DNA of 57,127 nucleotides from Vibrio hepatarius (GTDB lineage: Bacteria > Pseudomonadota > Gammaproteobacteria > Enterobacterales > Vibrionaceae): NCBI RefSeq assembly GCF_011806575.1, contig NZ_JAATOO010000027.1:1-57127 (forward strand). The letters are read 5' to 3'. Below, one piece after another: positions 1 to 8,168 of this stretch; the first letter of the stretch is position 1; each line of letters starts with the position of its first letter. A program made the translations under genes and the position numbers. Under the pieces are notes generated by a model that was given only the letters and a program-made list of their open reading frames with translations, had not been told where the DNA came from and ran no database searches.

Positions 1-213
1 AAATTCTTATAACTGCGCAATATGTTACCTTTCCCGACTAGGAATACTACTTTTATTTGCACAAATTTATGTAACTTTTCTACTTATGTAAGAGTATTAC
101 AGTTTTACTATTTAACTAATTTGATACACGTCAGGATCGCAGTAAAAAGTCATAACGATGAAAAGATAGTCGATAAGTTGTGCTTTTTCCTTCCGCAATT
201 TTCTGCATCCTTA
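1..213. other. gene-free left edge
   Basis: AT-rich DNA downstream of the leftward fieF stop codon. I see no convincing open reading frame, terminator hairpin or RNA gene. It may hold the promoter of a gene outside the window, but no clear -35/-10 pair stands out. Confidence 0.4.
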
Positions 214-1122
214 TTACCAGCCCTGCGACTTCTGAGCCCGCTCTGGCCCAACGACGACAGAAAACGGGTCCTGATGAATAAGAACATCCGCTCCCGGAAA
301 ACGTTCGAGTAAACTGTCTTCGACCAGATCAGATATGCGATGCGCTTCAAGAAGTGGCATCTGATCTTCTAACTCTAAGTGCAGCTGGATAAAACGAGTC
401 GGCCCAGACATACGCGTACGCAACTGGTGAACACCCAACACTCCCTCAATGGTTAAACAGCATTCGCGGATCTCTTTTAACTCTTCGTCCGGAAGTTTTC
501 GGTCTAGCAAGGTTTGCGTTGCTTCCCTAACCATCTTAAAGGCGCTGTAAAGAATGTAGCCACCAATACCAATCGCGAACACCGCGTCTGCTTGACCGAT
601 ACCAAACCAGCTTAGCGCGAGTGCCAGCATAATTGCCGCGTTCATATAAAGGTCCGACTCGTAGTGCAAAGAATCCGCCGCAATCGCCTGACTGCCGGTT
701 TTCTTCACCACGTATTTCTGGAATCGAACGAGACCAAACGTCACGACAATGGCGAACAGGCTGACGTAAACACCGTACTCTGGCGACTGAAGAGCGTGCG
801 GGCGGAAGAAACGGTCGATACCGTTGAGGATAAGAAAGACGGCAGAACCAGAGATAAACATCGCCTGCGCCAATGCGGCAAGAGACTCTGCCTTACCGTG
901 ACCAAAAGTATGCTCACGGTCGGCCGGTTGTAATGAGTAACGCACCACGACCAAGTTAACCAAAGACGCCGCAATATCAAGCATCGAGTCAATCAGTGAG
1001 GCCAATAAACTCACCGAGCCCGTCACCCACCAAGCCCCTACTTTGACGATCAACAAAAGGGTGGCCACTATGGTTGCGGTCCAAGCGGCCATGGTAACTA
1101 AGCGTGCATATTCTTGTTTCAT
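214..1122 (-). CDS. fieF: cation-efflux pump FieF (CDF family)
   Basis: Inner-membrane cation diffusion facilitator exporting divalent metals (Fe2+, Zn2+) in exchange for protons. The 302-residue protein matches the family length. It has six hydrophobic segments in the first ~210 residues, with the metal-site pattern around SLIDSMLDIAAS in TM2 and an HYESD motif (ADSLHYESDLYMNA) in TM5, followed by a cytoplasmic ferredoxin-like dimerisation domain. It lies downstream of cpxP on the same strand, the arrangement found in E. coli, but a terminator hairpin at 1189-1218 separates them, so it probably has its own promoter. The metal preferred in this organism cannot be read from sequence. Confidence 0.9.
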   Translation of the reverse strand: MKQEYARLVTMAAWTATIVATLLLIVKVGAWWVTGSVSLLASLIDSMLDIAASLVNLVVVRYSLQPADREHTFGHGKAESLAALAQAMFISGSAVFLILNGIDRFFRPHALQSPEYGVYVSLFAIVVTFGLVRFQKYVVKKTGSQAIAADSLHYESDLYMNAAIMLALALSWFGIGQADAVFAIGIGGYILYSAFKMVREATQTLLDRKLPDEELKEIRECCLTIEGVLGVHQLRTRMSGPTRFIQLHLELEDQMPLLEAHRISDLVEDSLLERFPGADVLIHQDPFSVVVGPERAQKSQGW

Positions 1123-1188
1123 AAAGTAATTCAGTGTCTAAACAAATGCTGTAAGTATAACCTGCCAAAAGTTGAATAAAAATAAAAC

Positions 1189-1218
1189 AAAAAAGGCGAC
1201 CTCATTGGCCGCCTTTCA
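1189..1218 (-). terminator. terminator after cpxP
   Basis: Read leftward, AAAGGCGGCC pairs imperfectly with GGTCGCCTTT around a short loop and is followed by a T-run. It ends the cpxP transcript 16 nt past the stop codon. Confidence 0.75.
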
Positions 1219-1233
1219 ATTCGCGTTATTTTC

Positions 1234-1743
1234 TTAGCTGTTTTTGTTGTTCATACGCTTTTGCATCTTGTCTGAACACTCGCCCATTCGCTCGTTTTGA
1301 AGTTCGACGAACTGAGCTTTTTGCTCCGGTGTTAGCACACTCAACATTTGGTGCTGCTTAGCCATCATCTGCACTTTACGCTCTGTTTGCTGTTCTACCA
1401 TTTCTTTTGCCAGTTTGTTGGCGGCCGCTTCATCAAACGTATCGGCAAGTACCAGAGCCTGGACTTTGGCATGGTGAGCCTGCATTTGCGCTTGTCTTGC
1501 TTCAAAGCCACCTTTGAACTTTTGCTTCATCTCAGCGCGTTTTTCACCACGCATCTCTTTTAGTTGATCTTGTTGTTCATCAGTCAGGTTTAGTTGGCGC
1601 ATAATGCCACGGTCGAAGCCCATTCCGCATTCAGAGTCAGGGCCGCCTTTATGGTGTTTGCCACCGAATGCAAACGCACTTGCGGTGCCAAGTGTCAAAG
1701 GAAGAACGACAGCAGCCAATACCAGTTTCTTAGTCATTTTCAT
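1234..1743 (-). CDS. cpxP: periplasmic CpxP/Spy-family stress protein
   Basis: Periplasmic adaptor that binds the sensor CpxA and damps Cpx signalling, and helps hand misfolded proteins to proteolysis. The 169-residue product has an N-terminal signal peptide (KKLVLAAVVLPLTLGTASAFA) and two LTxxQ repeats typical of the family (LTDEQQDQ in the middle, LTPEQKAQ near the C-terminus) in a highly charged, helical, Met/Gln/Lys-rich body. It is divergent from cpxRA, and a CpxR box lies in the shared upstream region, so induction by CpxR is expected. The assignment as CpxP rather than another Spy-like protein rests mainly on this location. Confidence 0.85.
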   Translation of the reverse strand: MKMTKKLVLAAVVLPLTLGTASAFAFGGKHHKGGPDSECGMGFDRGIMRQLNLTDEQQDQLKEMRGEKRAEMKQKFKGGFEARQAQMQAHHAKVQALVLADTFDEAAANKLAKEMVEQQTERKVQMMAKQHQMLSVLTPEQKAQFVELQNERMGECSDKMQKRMNNKNS

Positions 1744-1840
1744 AATCTGTACCTTCTCAAGTTTTTGGATTTAATGCAGCTGTCTTCACAGCGCTTGAGT
1801 ATAGATTACGACCTGCTATGTAAAGTGACGTCTAGGAAGC

Positions 1841-1855
1841 GTAAATAATCGTAAA
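1841..1855 (+). promoter_or_regulatory. CpxR box
   Basis: Exact match to the CpxR consensus GTAAA-N5-GTAAA, with half-sites at 1841-1845 and 1851-1855. A further GTAAA half-site lies at 1820-1824. It sits between the divergent cpxP and cpxRA genes, 75 nt before the cpxR start codon, so it can serve autoregulation of cpxRA and activation of cpxP. Confidence 0.75.
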
Positions 1856-1929
1856 GAGCAAAAATTAAGCTAAAGATCAGCGGTATTTGCCAGTAATATA
1901 AAGAGAAAGAAGCAAACCGAGATGTAGCC

Positions 1930-2616
1930 ATGCCACACATACTTTTGATCGATGATGACACCGAGCTTACCAGCCTGTTGAGTGAAGTCCTCTCCTTTGA
2001 GGGATTCACCGTTTCAGAGGCAAATGACGGTGAGGCAGGACTCGCGGCGTTAAGCAAAGAGGTCGACCTGATTTTGCTCGATGTGATGATGCCAAAACTC
2101 AACGGTATGGAAACACTCAAACGGCTACGCGAAGATTGGGACACGCCAGTCCTAATGCTCACCGCAAAAGGCGAGGAAATAGACCGCGTGATCGGGCTTG
2201 AGCTCGGCGCAGACGACTACCTACCAAAACCTTTCAGTGACCGAGAACTATTGGCGCGCATACGGGCCATTTTACGTCGTACCCAGCCAATCGCACCTGC
2301 GAAAGTATGCGACTACGTGCAATATCAAGATCTCAAAGTTTACCCTGGTAAACTTGAAGCCTACTGCAATGAACAATTGCTCGATCTGACGACCACTGAA
2401 TTTGCGCTGTTAAACCACTTTGTTCAACACCCGGGTGAAACCTTGACCAAAGAAGAGTTGAGCATGGATGTGTTGGGTAAACGACTGGCTGCCTTTGACC
2501 GCGCCATCGACATGCACGTGTCTAATTTAAGGAAAAAGCTGCCGGAACGCAGCGATGGTAAACCGCGAATCAAAACCCTCAGAGGAAGAGGTTACCTTCT
2601 GGTTGAGGAAGACTAA
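1930..2616 (+). CDS. cpxR: response regulator CpxR
   Basis: OmpR/PhoB-family response regulator of the envelope-stress system. Receiver domain at residues 1-115 with acidic pocket DDD at 8-10, phospho-acceptor Asp51 in LILLDVMMPK, and switch residues in MLTAKGE and LPKPF. A winged-helix DNA-binding domain follows (about 130-228; LTTTEFALL, RGRGYLL). The 228-residue length is normal. The start codon overlaps nothing upstream, and the stop overlaps the cpxA start as TAATG, so the two are translationally coupled. Confidence 0.95.
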   Translation: MPHILLIDDDTELTSLLSEVLSFEGFTVSEANDGEAGLAALSKEVDLILLDVMMPKLNGMETLKRLREDWDTPVLMLTAKGEEIDRVIGLELGADDYLPKPFSDRELLARIRAILRRTQPIAPAKVCDYVQYQDLKVYPGKLEAYCNEQLLDLTTTEFALLNHFVQHPGETLTKEELSMDVLGKRLAAFDRAIDMHVSNLRKKLPERSDGKPRIKTLRGRGYLLVEED

Positions 2617-4001
2617 TGCGCATCCCTAAAATCAGCAGCCTCTATGGGCGTATCTTCGCGATCTTCTGGTTCACCATGTTTTTGGTACTTTTGGCTGTGT
2701 TGGCGCTGCCACACCTTGACCCACGCATCGCGCGCGATATACCAAGCGACCAGTTGCAACGCTTGATGGAAGCAAAACAGAGTATCGAAAAGCGCTACGC
2801 CAACGACAGCGATTTAGGCAGGATCATTTTTCAGCTCGAAGGCAGTGACCGCTCTCACCGTGATAACCGTCCGCGCTTCTTCTTGACCGACCTTGATGGC
2901 AATATTCTCACCACGCGCAGCCATAAAGACTTCAAGCTGAAAGCCTTGAAGAATTTTGTCACCTCGATTGATAGTCCAGACCAACCACAGCAAAAGCTCT
3001 ATGGACGCTACATGGTTGCGGGTCCGCTACCGATTAAGCTCGCCCAGCGAGATTTGCTGATGTATGTCGGCATCAAATGGAACCAACCACCGCCGTTTTT
3101 ACTACAACTTTTCGACCGTCCATTCCGGTTATTATTAGCCGTGATGCTCGTAAGCACGCCACTACTTTTATGGTTGGCGTGGGCGTTGAGCCAACCCGCC
3201 CGCAAACTTGAGCGCGCCGCACAACGTGTCGCAAAAGGTGAGTTTGTTACCGATCCAGAGTTGGAAAAAGGCACCTCTGAATTTAGACAAGCCGGAGCGA
3301 GCTTCAACCAAATGGTCGGCGCGGTGAACCAGATGATCTCTGGACAGCAACGTTTACTATCGGATATCTCCCATGAGCTACGTTCGCCATTAACCCGCTT
3401 AAGAATGGCGACCGCCCTCGCCACGCGTAAACAGGGAGAGAGCCCAGAATTAACTCGCATTGATACCGAGGCTCAACGCTTAGAAGTGATGATTGGTGAG
3501 TTACTTGAGCTTTCACGCATGCAAGCCAATAGCCATGTAATGCGAGAAGAGCAGCCGCTCTCCAGCTTATGGGAAGCAATTCTCTCTGATGCTCAATTTG
3601 AAGCAGAGCAAATGCACAAAAATCTCAGCTTCACTGCCATTCCCGACCGGGTTATTTCTGGCAATCCCAATCTACTGATGAGCGCCGTGGACAATATCGT
3701 GCGCAATGCAATCTACTACGGTGAAGATATCATCGAAGTCACCATGGTTGAGCAAGGTGACCAGTTAGTGATCACGGTTGACGATAACGGCGAGGGCGTA
3801 CCCGAAGAAGAGCTGGAAGCCATTTTCCGCCCGTTCTATCGCGTTTCCACCGCACGTGATCGACACAGTGGCGGCACCGGCCTTGGCATGACGATCACCG
3901 AAAGCGCGATTCGTCAGCACAGCGGCACCATCATCGCCAAGCGCAGCCGACTCGGTGGACTGTGTGTGGAAATTACCTTGCCGTTACTCGCAAAGAAATA
4001 A
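2616..4001 (+). CDS. cpxA: sensor histidine kinase CpxA
   Basis: Inner-membrane sensor kinase that phosphorylates CpxR on envelope stress. TM1 is at about residues 13-31, a periplasmic sensor region at 32-165, and TM2 at about 171-190. HAMP follows, then the dimerisation/phospho-acceptor domain with His253 in SDISHELRSPLTRLR, and the ATPase domain with N-box (DNIVRNAIYY), G1 (DDNGEG), F and G2 (GGTGLGM) motifs. Length 461 is typical. It shares the TAATG overlap with cpxR. The gap to trmL contains only a weak hairpin, so readthrough into trmL is possible. Confidence 0.95.
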   Translation: MRIPKISSLYGRIFAIFWFTMFLVLLAVLALPHLDPRIARDIPSDQLQRLMEAKQSIEKRYANDSDLGRIIFQLEGSDRSHRDNRPRFFLTDLDGNILTTRSHKDFKLKALKNFVTSIDSPDQPQQKLYGRYMVAGPLPIKLAQRDLLMYVGIKWNQPPPFLLQLFDRPFRLLLAVMLVSTPLLLWLAWALSQPARKLERAAQRVAKGEFVTDPELEKGTSEFRQAGASFNQMVGAVNQMISGQQRLLSDISHELRSPLTRLRMATALATRKQGESPELTRIDTEAQRLEVMIGELLELSRMQANSHVMREEQPLSSLWEAILSDAQFEAEQMHKNLSFTAIPDRVISGNPNLLMSAVDNIVRNAIYYGEDIIEVTMVEQGDQLVITVDDNGEGVPEEELEAIFRPFYRVSTARDRHSGGTGLGMTITESAIRQHSGTIIAKRSRLGGLCVEITLPLLAKK

Positions 4002-4047
4002 CCCTACAAACCCACCGTTGATAACGAAAACTTACGACGTCAGGCTT

Positions 4048-4067
4048 GGCGGCTGTGACAAGCCGCC
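4048..4067 (+). terminator. weak hairpin after cpxA
   Basis: GGCGGCT (4048-4054) pairs perfectly with AGCCGCC (4061-4067) across a 6-nt loop. Only a few T residues follow, so it would be a poor intrinsic terminator and might only stabilise the mRNA end. Confidence 0.4.
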
Positions 4068-4112
4068 TTATACTTTCAGGCCTCAATCCCACCAGCCATG
4101 AAGAATCGCAAT

Positions 4113-4592
4113 ATGTTTGATATCGCCCTATACGAGCCAGAGATCGCTCCCAACACTGGTAACATTATTCGCCTATGTGCCAACTGCGGAGCCAACTTGC
4201 ATTTGATTGAGCCGCTAGGGTTTGATTTGGAAGAGAAGAAAGTTCGCCGCGCAGGTTTGGACTACCATGATCTAGCTCGAGTCACTCGCCATAAAAATTA
4301 TCAGGCATTTATTGAATACCTCGAAGCCGAGCGTAAAGATGGCTACCGCATTTTTGCCTGTACGACGAAAACCACAGGCCATCACGTGGATGCTAGCTTC
4401 CAGCAAGGCGATGTACTTTTGTTTGGCCCAGAAACTCGCGGCCTACCACCTGAGCTGATCGAAAGCATGCCGATGGCGCAACGTATCCGCATTCCAATGA
4501 TGCCTGATGCGCGTAGCTTAAACTTATCTAACGCCGTCGCGATCATCGCATTTGAAGCGTGGCGCCAAATGGGCTTTGAAGGCGCTCAATAA
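4113..4592 (+). CDS. trmL: tRNA (cytidine(34)-2'-O)-methyltransferase TrmL
   Basis: SPOUT-family methyltransferase that 2'-O-methylates the wobble nucleotide of tRNA-Leu isoacceptors. The N-terminus FDIALYEPEIAPNTGNIIRLC and the C-terminal knot sequences LLFGPETRGLP and RIPMMPDARSLNLSNAVAI are diagnostic. I place the start at the ATG at 4113 (159 residues), because family members begin immediately before this conserved block and an AAGAA sequence lies upstream. An ATG at 4098 would add five residues but has no ribosome-binding site. It is convergent with trpS. Confidence 0.9.
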   Translation: MFDIALYEPEIAPNTGNIIRLCANCGANLHLIEPLGFDLEEKKVRRAGLDYHDLARVTRHKNYQAFIEYLEAERKDGYRIFACTTKTTGHHVDASFQQGDVLLFGPETRGLPPELIESMPMAQRIRIPMMPDARSLNLSNAVAIIAFEAWRQMGFEGAQ

Positions 4593-4605
4593 TATCGTCA
4601 GACGT

Positions 4606-4636
4606 AAAAAAGCGGACTCCAAGGAGTCCGCTTTTT
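4606..4636. terminator. bidirectional terminator trmL/trpS
   Basis: A perfect 9-bp stem, GCGGACTCC with GGAGTCCGC, has a 2-nt loop and is flanked by six A on the left and five T on the right. It can terminate both convergent genes. Confidence 0.85.
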
Positions 4637-4657
4637 GTATCCTGTTAGTAGCACGCC

Positions 4658-5695
4658 TTATGGGCGAGCAACAAAACCGACAGCTTCGTAGGCTTTTTTC
4701 AAGGTTTCAGCCGCACGCGCTGACGCTTTTTCCGCACCTTGCTTCATCACTTGATCCATGTAAGCACGGTCTTCACGAATGCGGTGGTATTCCGCTTGGA
4801 TTGGTTCCAACATCGCAACCACTGCTTCACCGACATCTTTCTTGAACGGACCGTACATCTCTACGCCTTGGTATTTCGCTTCGATCTCTTCAAAACTCAT
4901 ACCTGTCGCTGCCGAGTACAGACCCATTAGGTTTGAGATACCCGCTTTTCTATCCCAATCATGAGCGATACGTGGCGGTGTCTCAGTGTCTGTCTGAGCT
5001 TTGTTAATCTTCTTGATGATCGACTTAGGCTCTTCAAGCAGCGTAATCACATTCTTACGGTTATCGTCAGACTTAGACATCTTCTTCGTTGCATCTTGAA
5101 GACTCATTACACGCGCGTTCACTGTCGGAATGTACGGCTCTGGCACTTGGAAGATTGGTTGCTCTGGCGAGTAGATGTTGTTGAAACGGTTGGCGATATC
5201 ACGCGCTAGCTCGAGGTGTTGCTTCTGGTCGCTGCCTACAGGCACTTGGTGAGCGCCGTAAAGCAAAATATCTGCCGCCATCAGCACTGGGTAATCAAAT
5301 AGACCCACGTTGACATCACCAAACTGGCTAGAGGTGTCTTTCGAGTAACGTGCAGACTTATCTTTAAATTGAGTCATACGACCCAATTCGCCCATCTGGG
5401 TGTAACAGTTAAGAAGCCAGCCAAGTTGAGCATGCTCTGGTACGTGTGACTGAACAAATAGCGTGCTCTTTTGCGGATCAACACCAACAGCAAGACAGAT
5501 TGCAAGTGCGTCTAGCGTCGCTTCATGTAGTGCTTTCGGGTCTTGACGAACCGTAATCGCATGAAGGTCTACCACACAGTATTGGCAATCGTAATCATCT
5601 TGCATCTGTTGCCATTGACGTAGAGCACCCAAGTAGTTACCGATACTTAGTTCACCTGACGGTTGAACACCACTCAATACAATGGGTTTGCTCAT
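4658..5695 (-). CDS. trpS: tryptophanyl-tRNA synthetase
   Basis: Class Ic aminoacyl-tRNA synthetase that charges tRNA-Trp. It carries the HIGH-like motif within PSGELSIGNYLGAL at about residues 12-25 and the KMSKS loop (KKMSKSDDN), in a 345-residue protein of usual size. It is the last gene of the dam-rpe-gph-trpS run known from enterobacteria. A strong terminator-like hairpin (5732-5763) stands only about 37 nt before its start codon, leaving little room for a promoter, so expression probably depends on readthrough or on a promoter overlapping that hairpin. Confidence 0.95.
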   Translation of the reverse strand: MSKPIVLSGVQPSGELSIGNYLGALRQWQQMQDDYDCQYCVVDLHAITVRQDPKALHEATLDALAICLAVGVDPQKSTLFVQSHVPEHAQLGWLLNCYTQMGELGRMTQFKDKSARYSKDTSSQFGDVNVGLFDYPVLMAADILLYGAHQVPVGSDQKQHLELARDIANRFNNIYSPEQPIFQVPEPYIPTVNARVMSLQDATKKMSKSDDNRKNVITLLEEPKSIIKKINKAQTDTETPPRIAHDWDRKAGISNLMGLYSAATGMSFEEIEAKYQGVEMYGPFKKDVGEAVVAMLEPIQAEYHRIREDRAYMDQVMKQGAEKASARAAETLKKAYEAVGFVARP

Positions 5696-5731
5696 GGGAA
5701 TAGTTCCTTTGACTTCTTATGCTAAATAATG

Positions 5732-5763
5732 AAAAAAACCGTGTGGTTTCTATCCACACGGTT
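5732..5763 (-). terminator. terminator or attenuator between gph and trpS
   Basis: Read leftward, AACCGTGTGG pairs with CCACACGGTT around a 7-nt loop, and seven T follow. It has the form of a strong intrinsic terminator placed between two genes usually co-transcribed. Confidence 0.75.
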
Positions 5764-5811
5764 CACTCAGTGTACTCATTAACGAGTATTTTGGAAGATT
5801 TTTTACTGCAA

Positions 5812-6495
5812 CTAAGCGGAAACAGCGACCACGTCGATCAAATCTGCGATGGTGTCGGCGACAAACTCTGGGTTTGACGCAGCGATTGGCTCGCCGTGGT
5901 TGTAGCCGTAGGTTAAACCAAACGCCGCACAACCCGCGTTTTTCGCCGCGAGAATATCGTTCTTAGAATCACCCACCATCAACATCTCTTCAGGCTGACA
6001 GTTATGCTTTTCCATCAACCAGTTCAAAGCCACTGGATTTGGTTTCTTCTCGGGGAAAGCATCGCCACCCAACACATCCACAAAGTATTTGTCGATGCCG
6101 TGCTTCACCAAAATCTCAGGGACAAACTTAGAAGGTTTATTGGTCACCAACGCCAGCGTGAAGCCCGCCTGCTTTAGCTCGGCTAGTGTCTCGGTTACCG
6201 CTGGGTAAAGATGACTGAGCTTATGCCCGCTCTTGTCGTAGAAATCGTCAAACAACTCACGCGCTTTCGCAAGGAGCGCTTCGTCTAACGCTGGGTCAAT
6301 GGTCATGCTTTGACTCAGTGCTCGACCAACCAACACATCCGCACCATTACCGACATAATCTCGAACCTGTTCTTCTGACACCGCTGGGTATCCAAGAGCT
6401 TGAACAGCTTGGTCCGCGGCAACGGCCAAATCAGGAACACTGTCGAGTAGCGTACCGTCTAAATCGAATGCGATCAGTTTAATGTTGTTAGACAT
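5812..6495 (-). CDS. gph: phosphoglycolate phosphatase
   Basis: HAD-superfamily hydrolase removing phosphate from 2-phosphoglycolate, a product of DNA repair. Motif I is LIAFDLDGTLLDS at the N-terminus with the nucleophile Asp, motif II is VTNKP, and motif IV is MVGDSKNDILAAKNAG. An alpha-helical cap lies between I and II. I use the ATG at 6495 (227 residues). The codon at 6498 is TTG and in-frame, but the ATG has GAGG spaced better. It begins directly after the rpe stop, so translation is probably coupled. Confidence 0.92.
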   Translation of the reverse strand: MSNNIKLIAFDLDGTLLDSVPDLAVAADQAVQALGYPAVSEEQVRDYVGNGADVLVGRALSQSMTIDPALDEALLAKARELFDDFYDKSGHKLSHLYPAVTETLAELKQAGFTLALVTNKPSKFVPEILVKHGIDKYFVDVLGGDAFPEKKPNPVALNWLMEKHNCQPEEMLMVGDSKNDILAAKNAGCAAFGLTYGYNHGEPIAASNPEFVADTIADLIDVVAVSA

Positions 6496-6498
6496 CAA

Positions 6499-7170
6499 TT
6501 ATTTTACCTCTGCTAATTGTGCGCGCATTTGGTCAATGACCTGTTTGTAATCTGGCTGATTAAAGATCGCAGAGCCCGCAACAAACATGTCTGCGCCCGC
6601 TTCCGCGATTTCTTTGATGTTGTCGACCTTAACGCCGCCGTCAATCTCAAGACGAATATCACGGCCAGATTCATCAATCATCTTACGCACTGCACGAAGC
6701 TTGTCTAATGTATTTGGAATAAAAGACTGACCACCGAAGCCTGGGTTGACTGACATCAGCAGAATCATGTCCACTTTGTCCATAATGTACTCAAGGTGGC
6801 TAAGCGGTGTTGCTGGATTAAGCACCACACCCGCTTTACAGCCGTGTTCTTTGATCAACTGCAGCGTACGGTCAACGTGTTCAGACGCTTCGATATGGAA
6901 AGTGATCATTGATGCACCTGCTTTGGCAAAGTCAGGAACGATGTTGTCAACTGGCTTCACCATCAAGTGCACATCGATTGGTGCTGTGATGCCGTAATCA
7001 CGCAGCGCTTTACAGATTGGCGCACCAAAAGTCAGGTTCGGTACATAGTGGTTATCCATAACATCGAAGTGAACCACGTCCGCACCCGCTGCGAGTACTT
7101 TTTCAACATCTTCGCCAAGGCGAGCAAAGTCTGCAGACAAAATGGATGGAGCGATAAGGAAATCTTTCAT
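6499..7170 (-). CDS. rpe: ribulose-phosphate 3-epimerase
   Basis: Interconverts ribulose 5-phosphate and xylulose 5-phosphate in the pentose phosphate pathway. TIM-barrel protein of 223 residues with the family blocks APSILSADFARLGED, HFDVMDNHYVPNLTFG, MSVNPGFGGQSF and EIDGGVK, which carry the catalytic Asp residues and metal-binding His residues. It sits between dam and gph on the same strand. A gap of about 100 nt from dam shows no terminator. Confidence 0.95.
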   Translation of the reverse strand: MKDFLIAPSILSADFARLGEDVEKVLAAGADVVHFDVMDNHYVPNLTFGAPICKALRDYGITAPIDVHLMVKPVDNIVPDFAKAGASMITFHIEASEHVDRTLQLIKEHGCKAGVVLNPATPLSHLEYIMDKVDMILLMSVNPGFGGQSFIPNTLDKLRAVRKMIDESGRDIRLEIDGGVKVDNIKEIAEAGADMFVAGSAIFNQPDYKQVIDQMRAQLAEVK

Positions 7171-7272
7171 ACCTGACCTCTAGAGTAAATGGCATCATTG
7201 CACTGAGTAATTGTTGCGCGCAATTCTACCTAAGCTAGAGGTCAGATGGTAGGTAAACAAAGAGAAATGTGA

Positions 7273-8100
7273 TTATACGTGTTCGGCTGGTTTAAACAGG
7301 GCCAGCAGTTCATCCACTTTATTTCGGCCCGCACCGTTGCGGCTGATGGTGCGTTTTACTTTCACCACGTTGAGCTCCGCACCGTGATACAAGCGGCGTG
7401 TCAGCGTTGTATCGTGGTTTGAGATAAGCACCGGAATACCACGCTCTGTTGCGGCTTTCTCGGCGACATCGGCCAACGCGGCTTGGTCGTCCAGCGTAAA
7501 ACCGTTGCCTGAGTAGGACGTAAAGTTTGCCGTTGTCGATAATGGCGCATACGGCGGATCGCAGTACACGACACTGCCTTTGCGAGCACGAGAGAAGGTT
7601 TCTGGGTAACCTTCACAAACAAACGTCGCTTTCTTCGCTTTTTCAGCAAAGAACTCCAGCTCGGCTTCTGGGAAGTAAGGTTTTTTGTACGAACCAAACG
7701 GTACGTTGAACCCGCCTTTTTTGTTGTAGCGACATAGGCCGTTAAAGCCAAAGCGGTTCATGTAGAGAAAAGCCAGCGAGCGATACATGATGTCATCGGT
7801 CGCGTTAAACTCAGCGCGAACATCCAGATAAGCTTCTTTTCGATTGTTCTCAGGAATAAACCAACGCTTCGCTTCAGAGATATAGTTTTCTGGCTTATCT
7901 TTCAGTAGGTTATACAGATTGATAAGATCTGGGTTGATGTCAGCCAGCAAATACTGCTCATAGTCAGTATTGAGAAATACAGAACCAGCACCAACGAACG
8001 GCTCCACCAGCTTTCGCCCTTCAGGCAAATAACGCTGGATATCTTCGACAAGTCCGTATTTTCCACCCGCCCATTTCAGGAAGGCACGCTGCTTCTTCAT
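7273..8100 (-). CDS. dam: DNA adenine methylase Dam
   Basis: N6-adenine methyltransferase of GATC sites. In vibrios it is required for replication control of the second chromosome as well as mismatch repair (family knowledge). The 275-residue protein has the AdoMet-binding FxGxG-type block (KWAGGKYGL and VEPFVGAGSVF) and catalytic DPPY (VYCDPPYAPLS) in the alpha-class order. It sits directly downstream of damX with a 68-nt gap and no visible terminator. Confidence 0.95.
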   Translation of the reverse strand: MKKQRAFLKWAGGKYGLVEDIQRYLPEGRKLVEPFVGAGSVFLNTDYEQYLLADINPDLINLYNLLKDKPENYISEAKRWFIPENNRKEAYLDVRAEFNATDDIMYRSLAFLYMNRFGFNGLCRYNKKGGFNVPFGSYKKPYFPEAELEFFAEKAKKATFVCEGYPETFSRARKGSVVYCDPPYAPLSTTANFTSYSGNGFTLDDQAALADVAEKAATERGIPVLISNHDTTLTRRLYHGAELNVVKVKRTISRNGAGRNKVDELLALFKPAEHV

Positions 8101-8168
8101 CTACTGCTCTATTTATCAACCGAAAATTAAGGCTGCGGAATGTAACATATTTTGCGACTAATCTCAGG

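Noticed and set aside
5750..5779. Nine-codon reading frame (MSTLSEPCG) ending inside the gph-trpS hairpin, as a leader peptide for trpS
   Set aside because: It has no Trp codons and no ribosome-binding site, so an attenuation leader is not supported.
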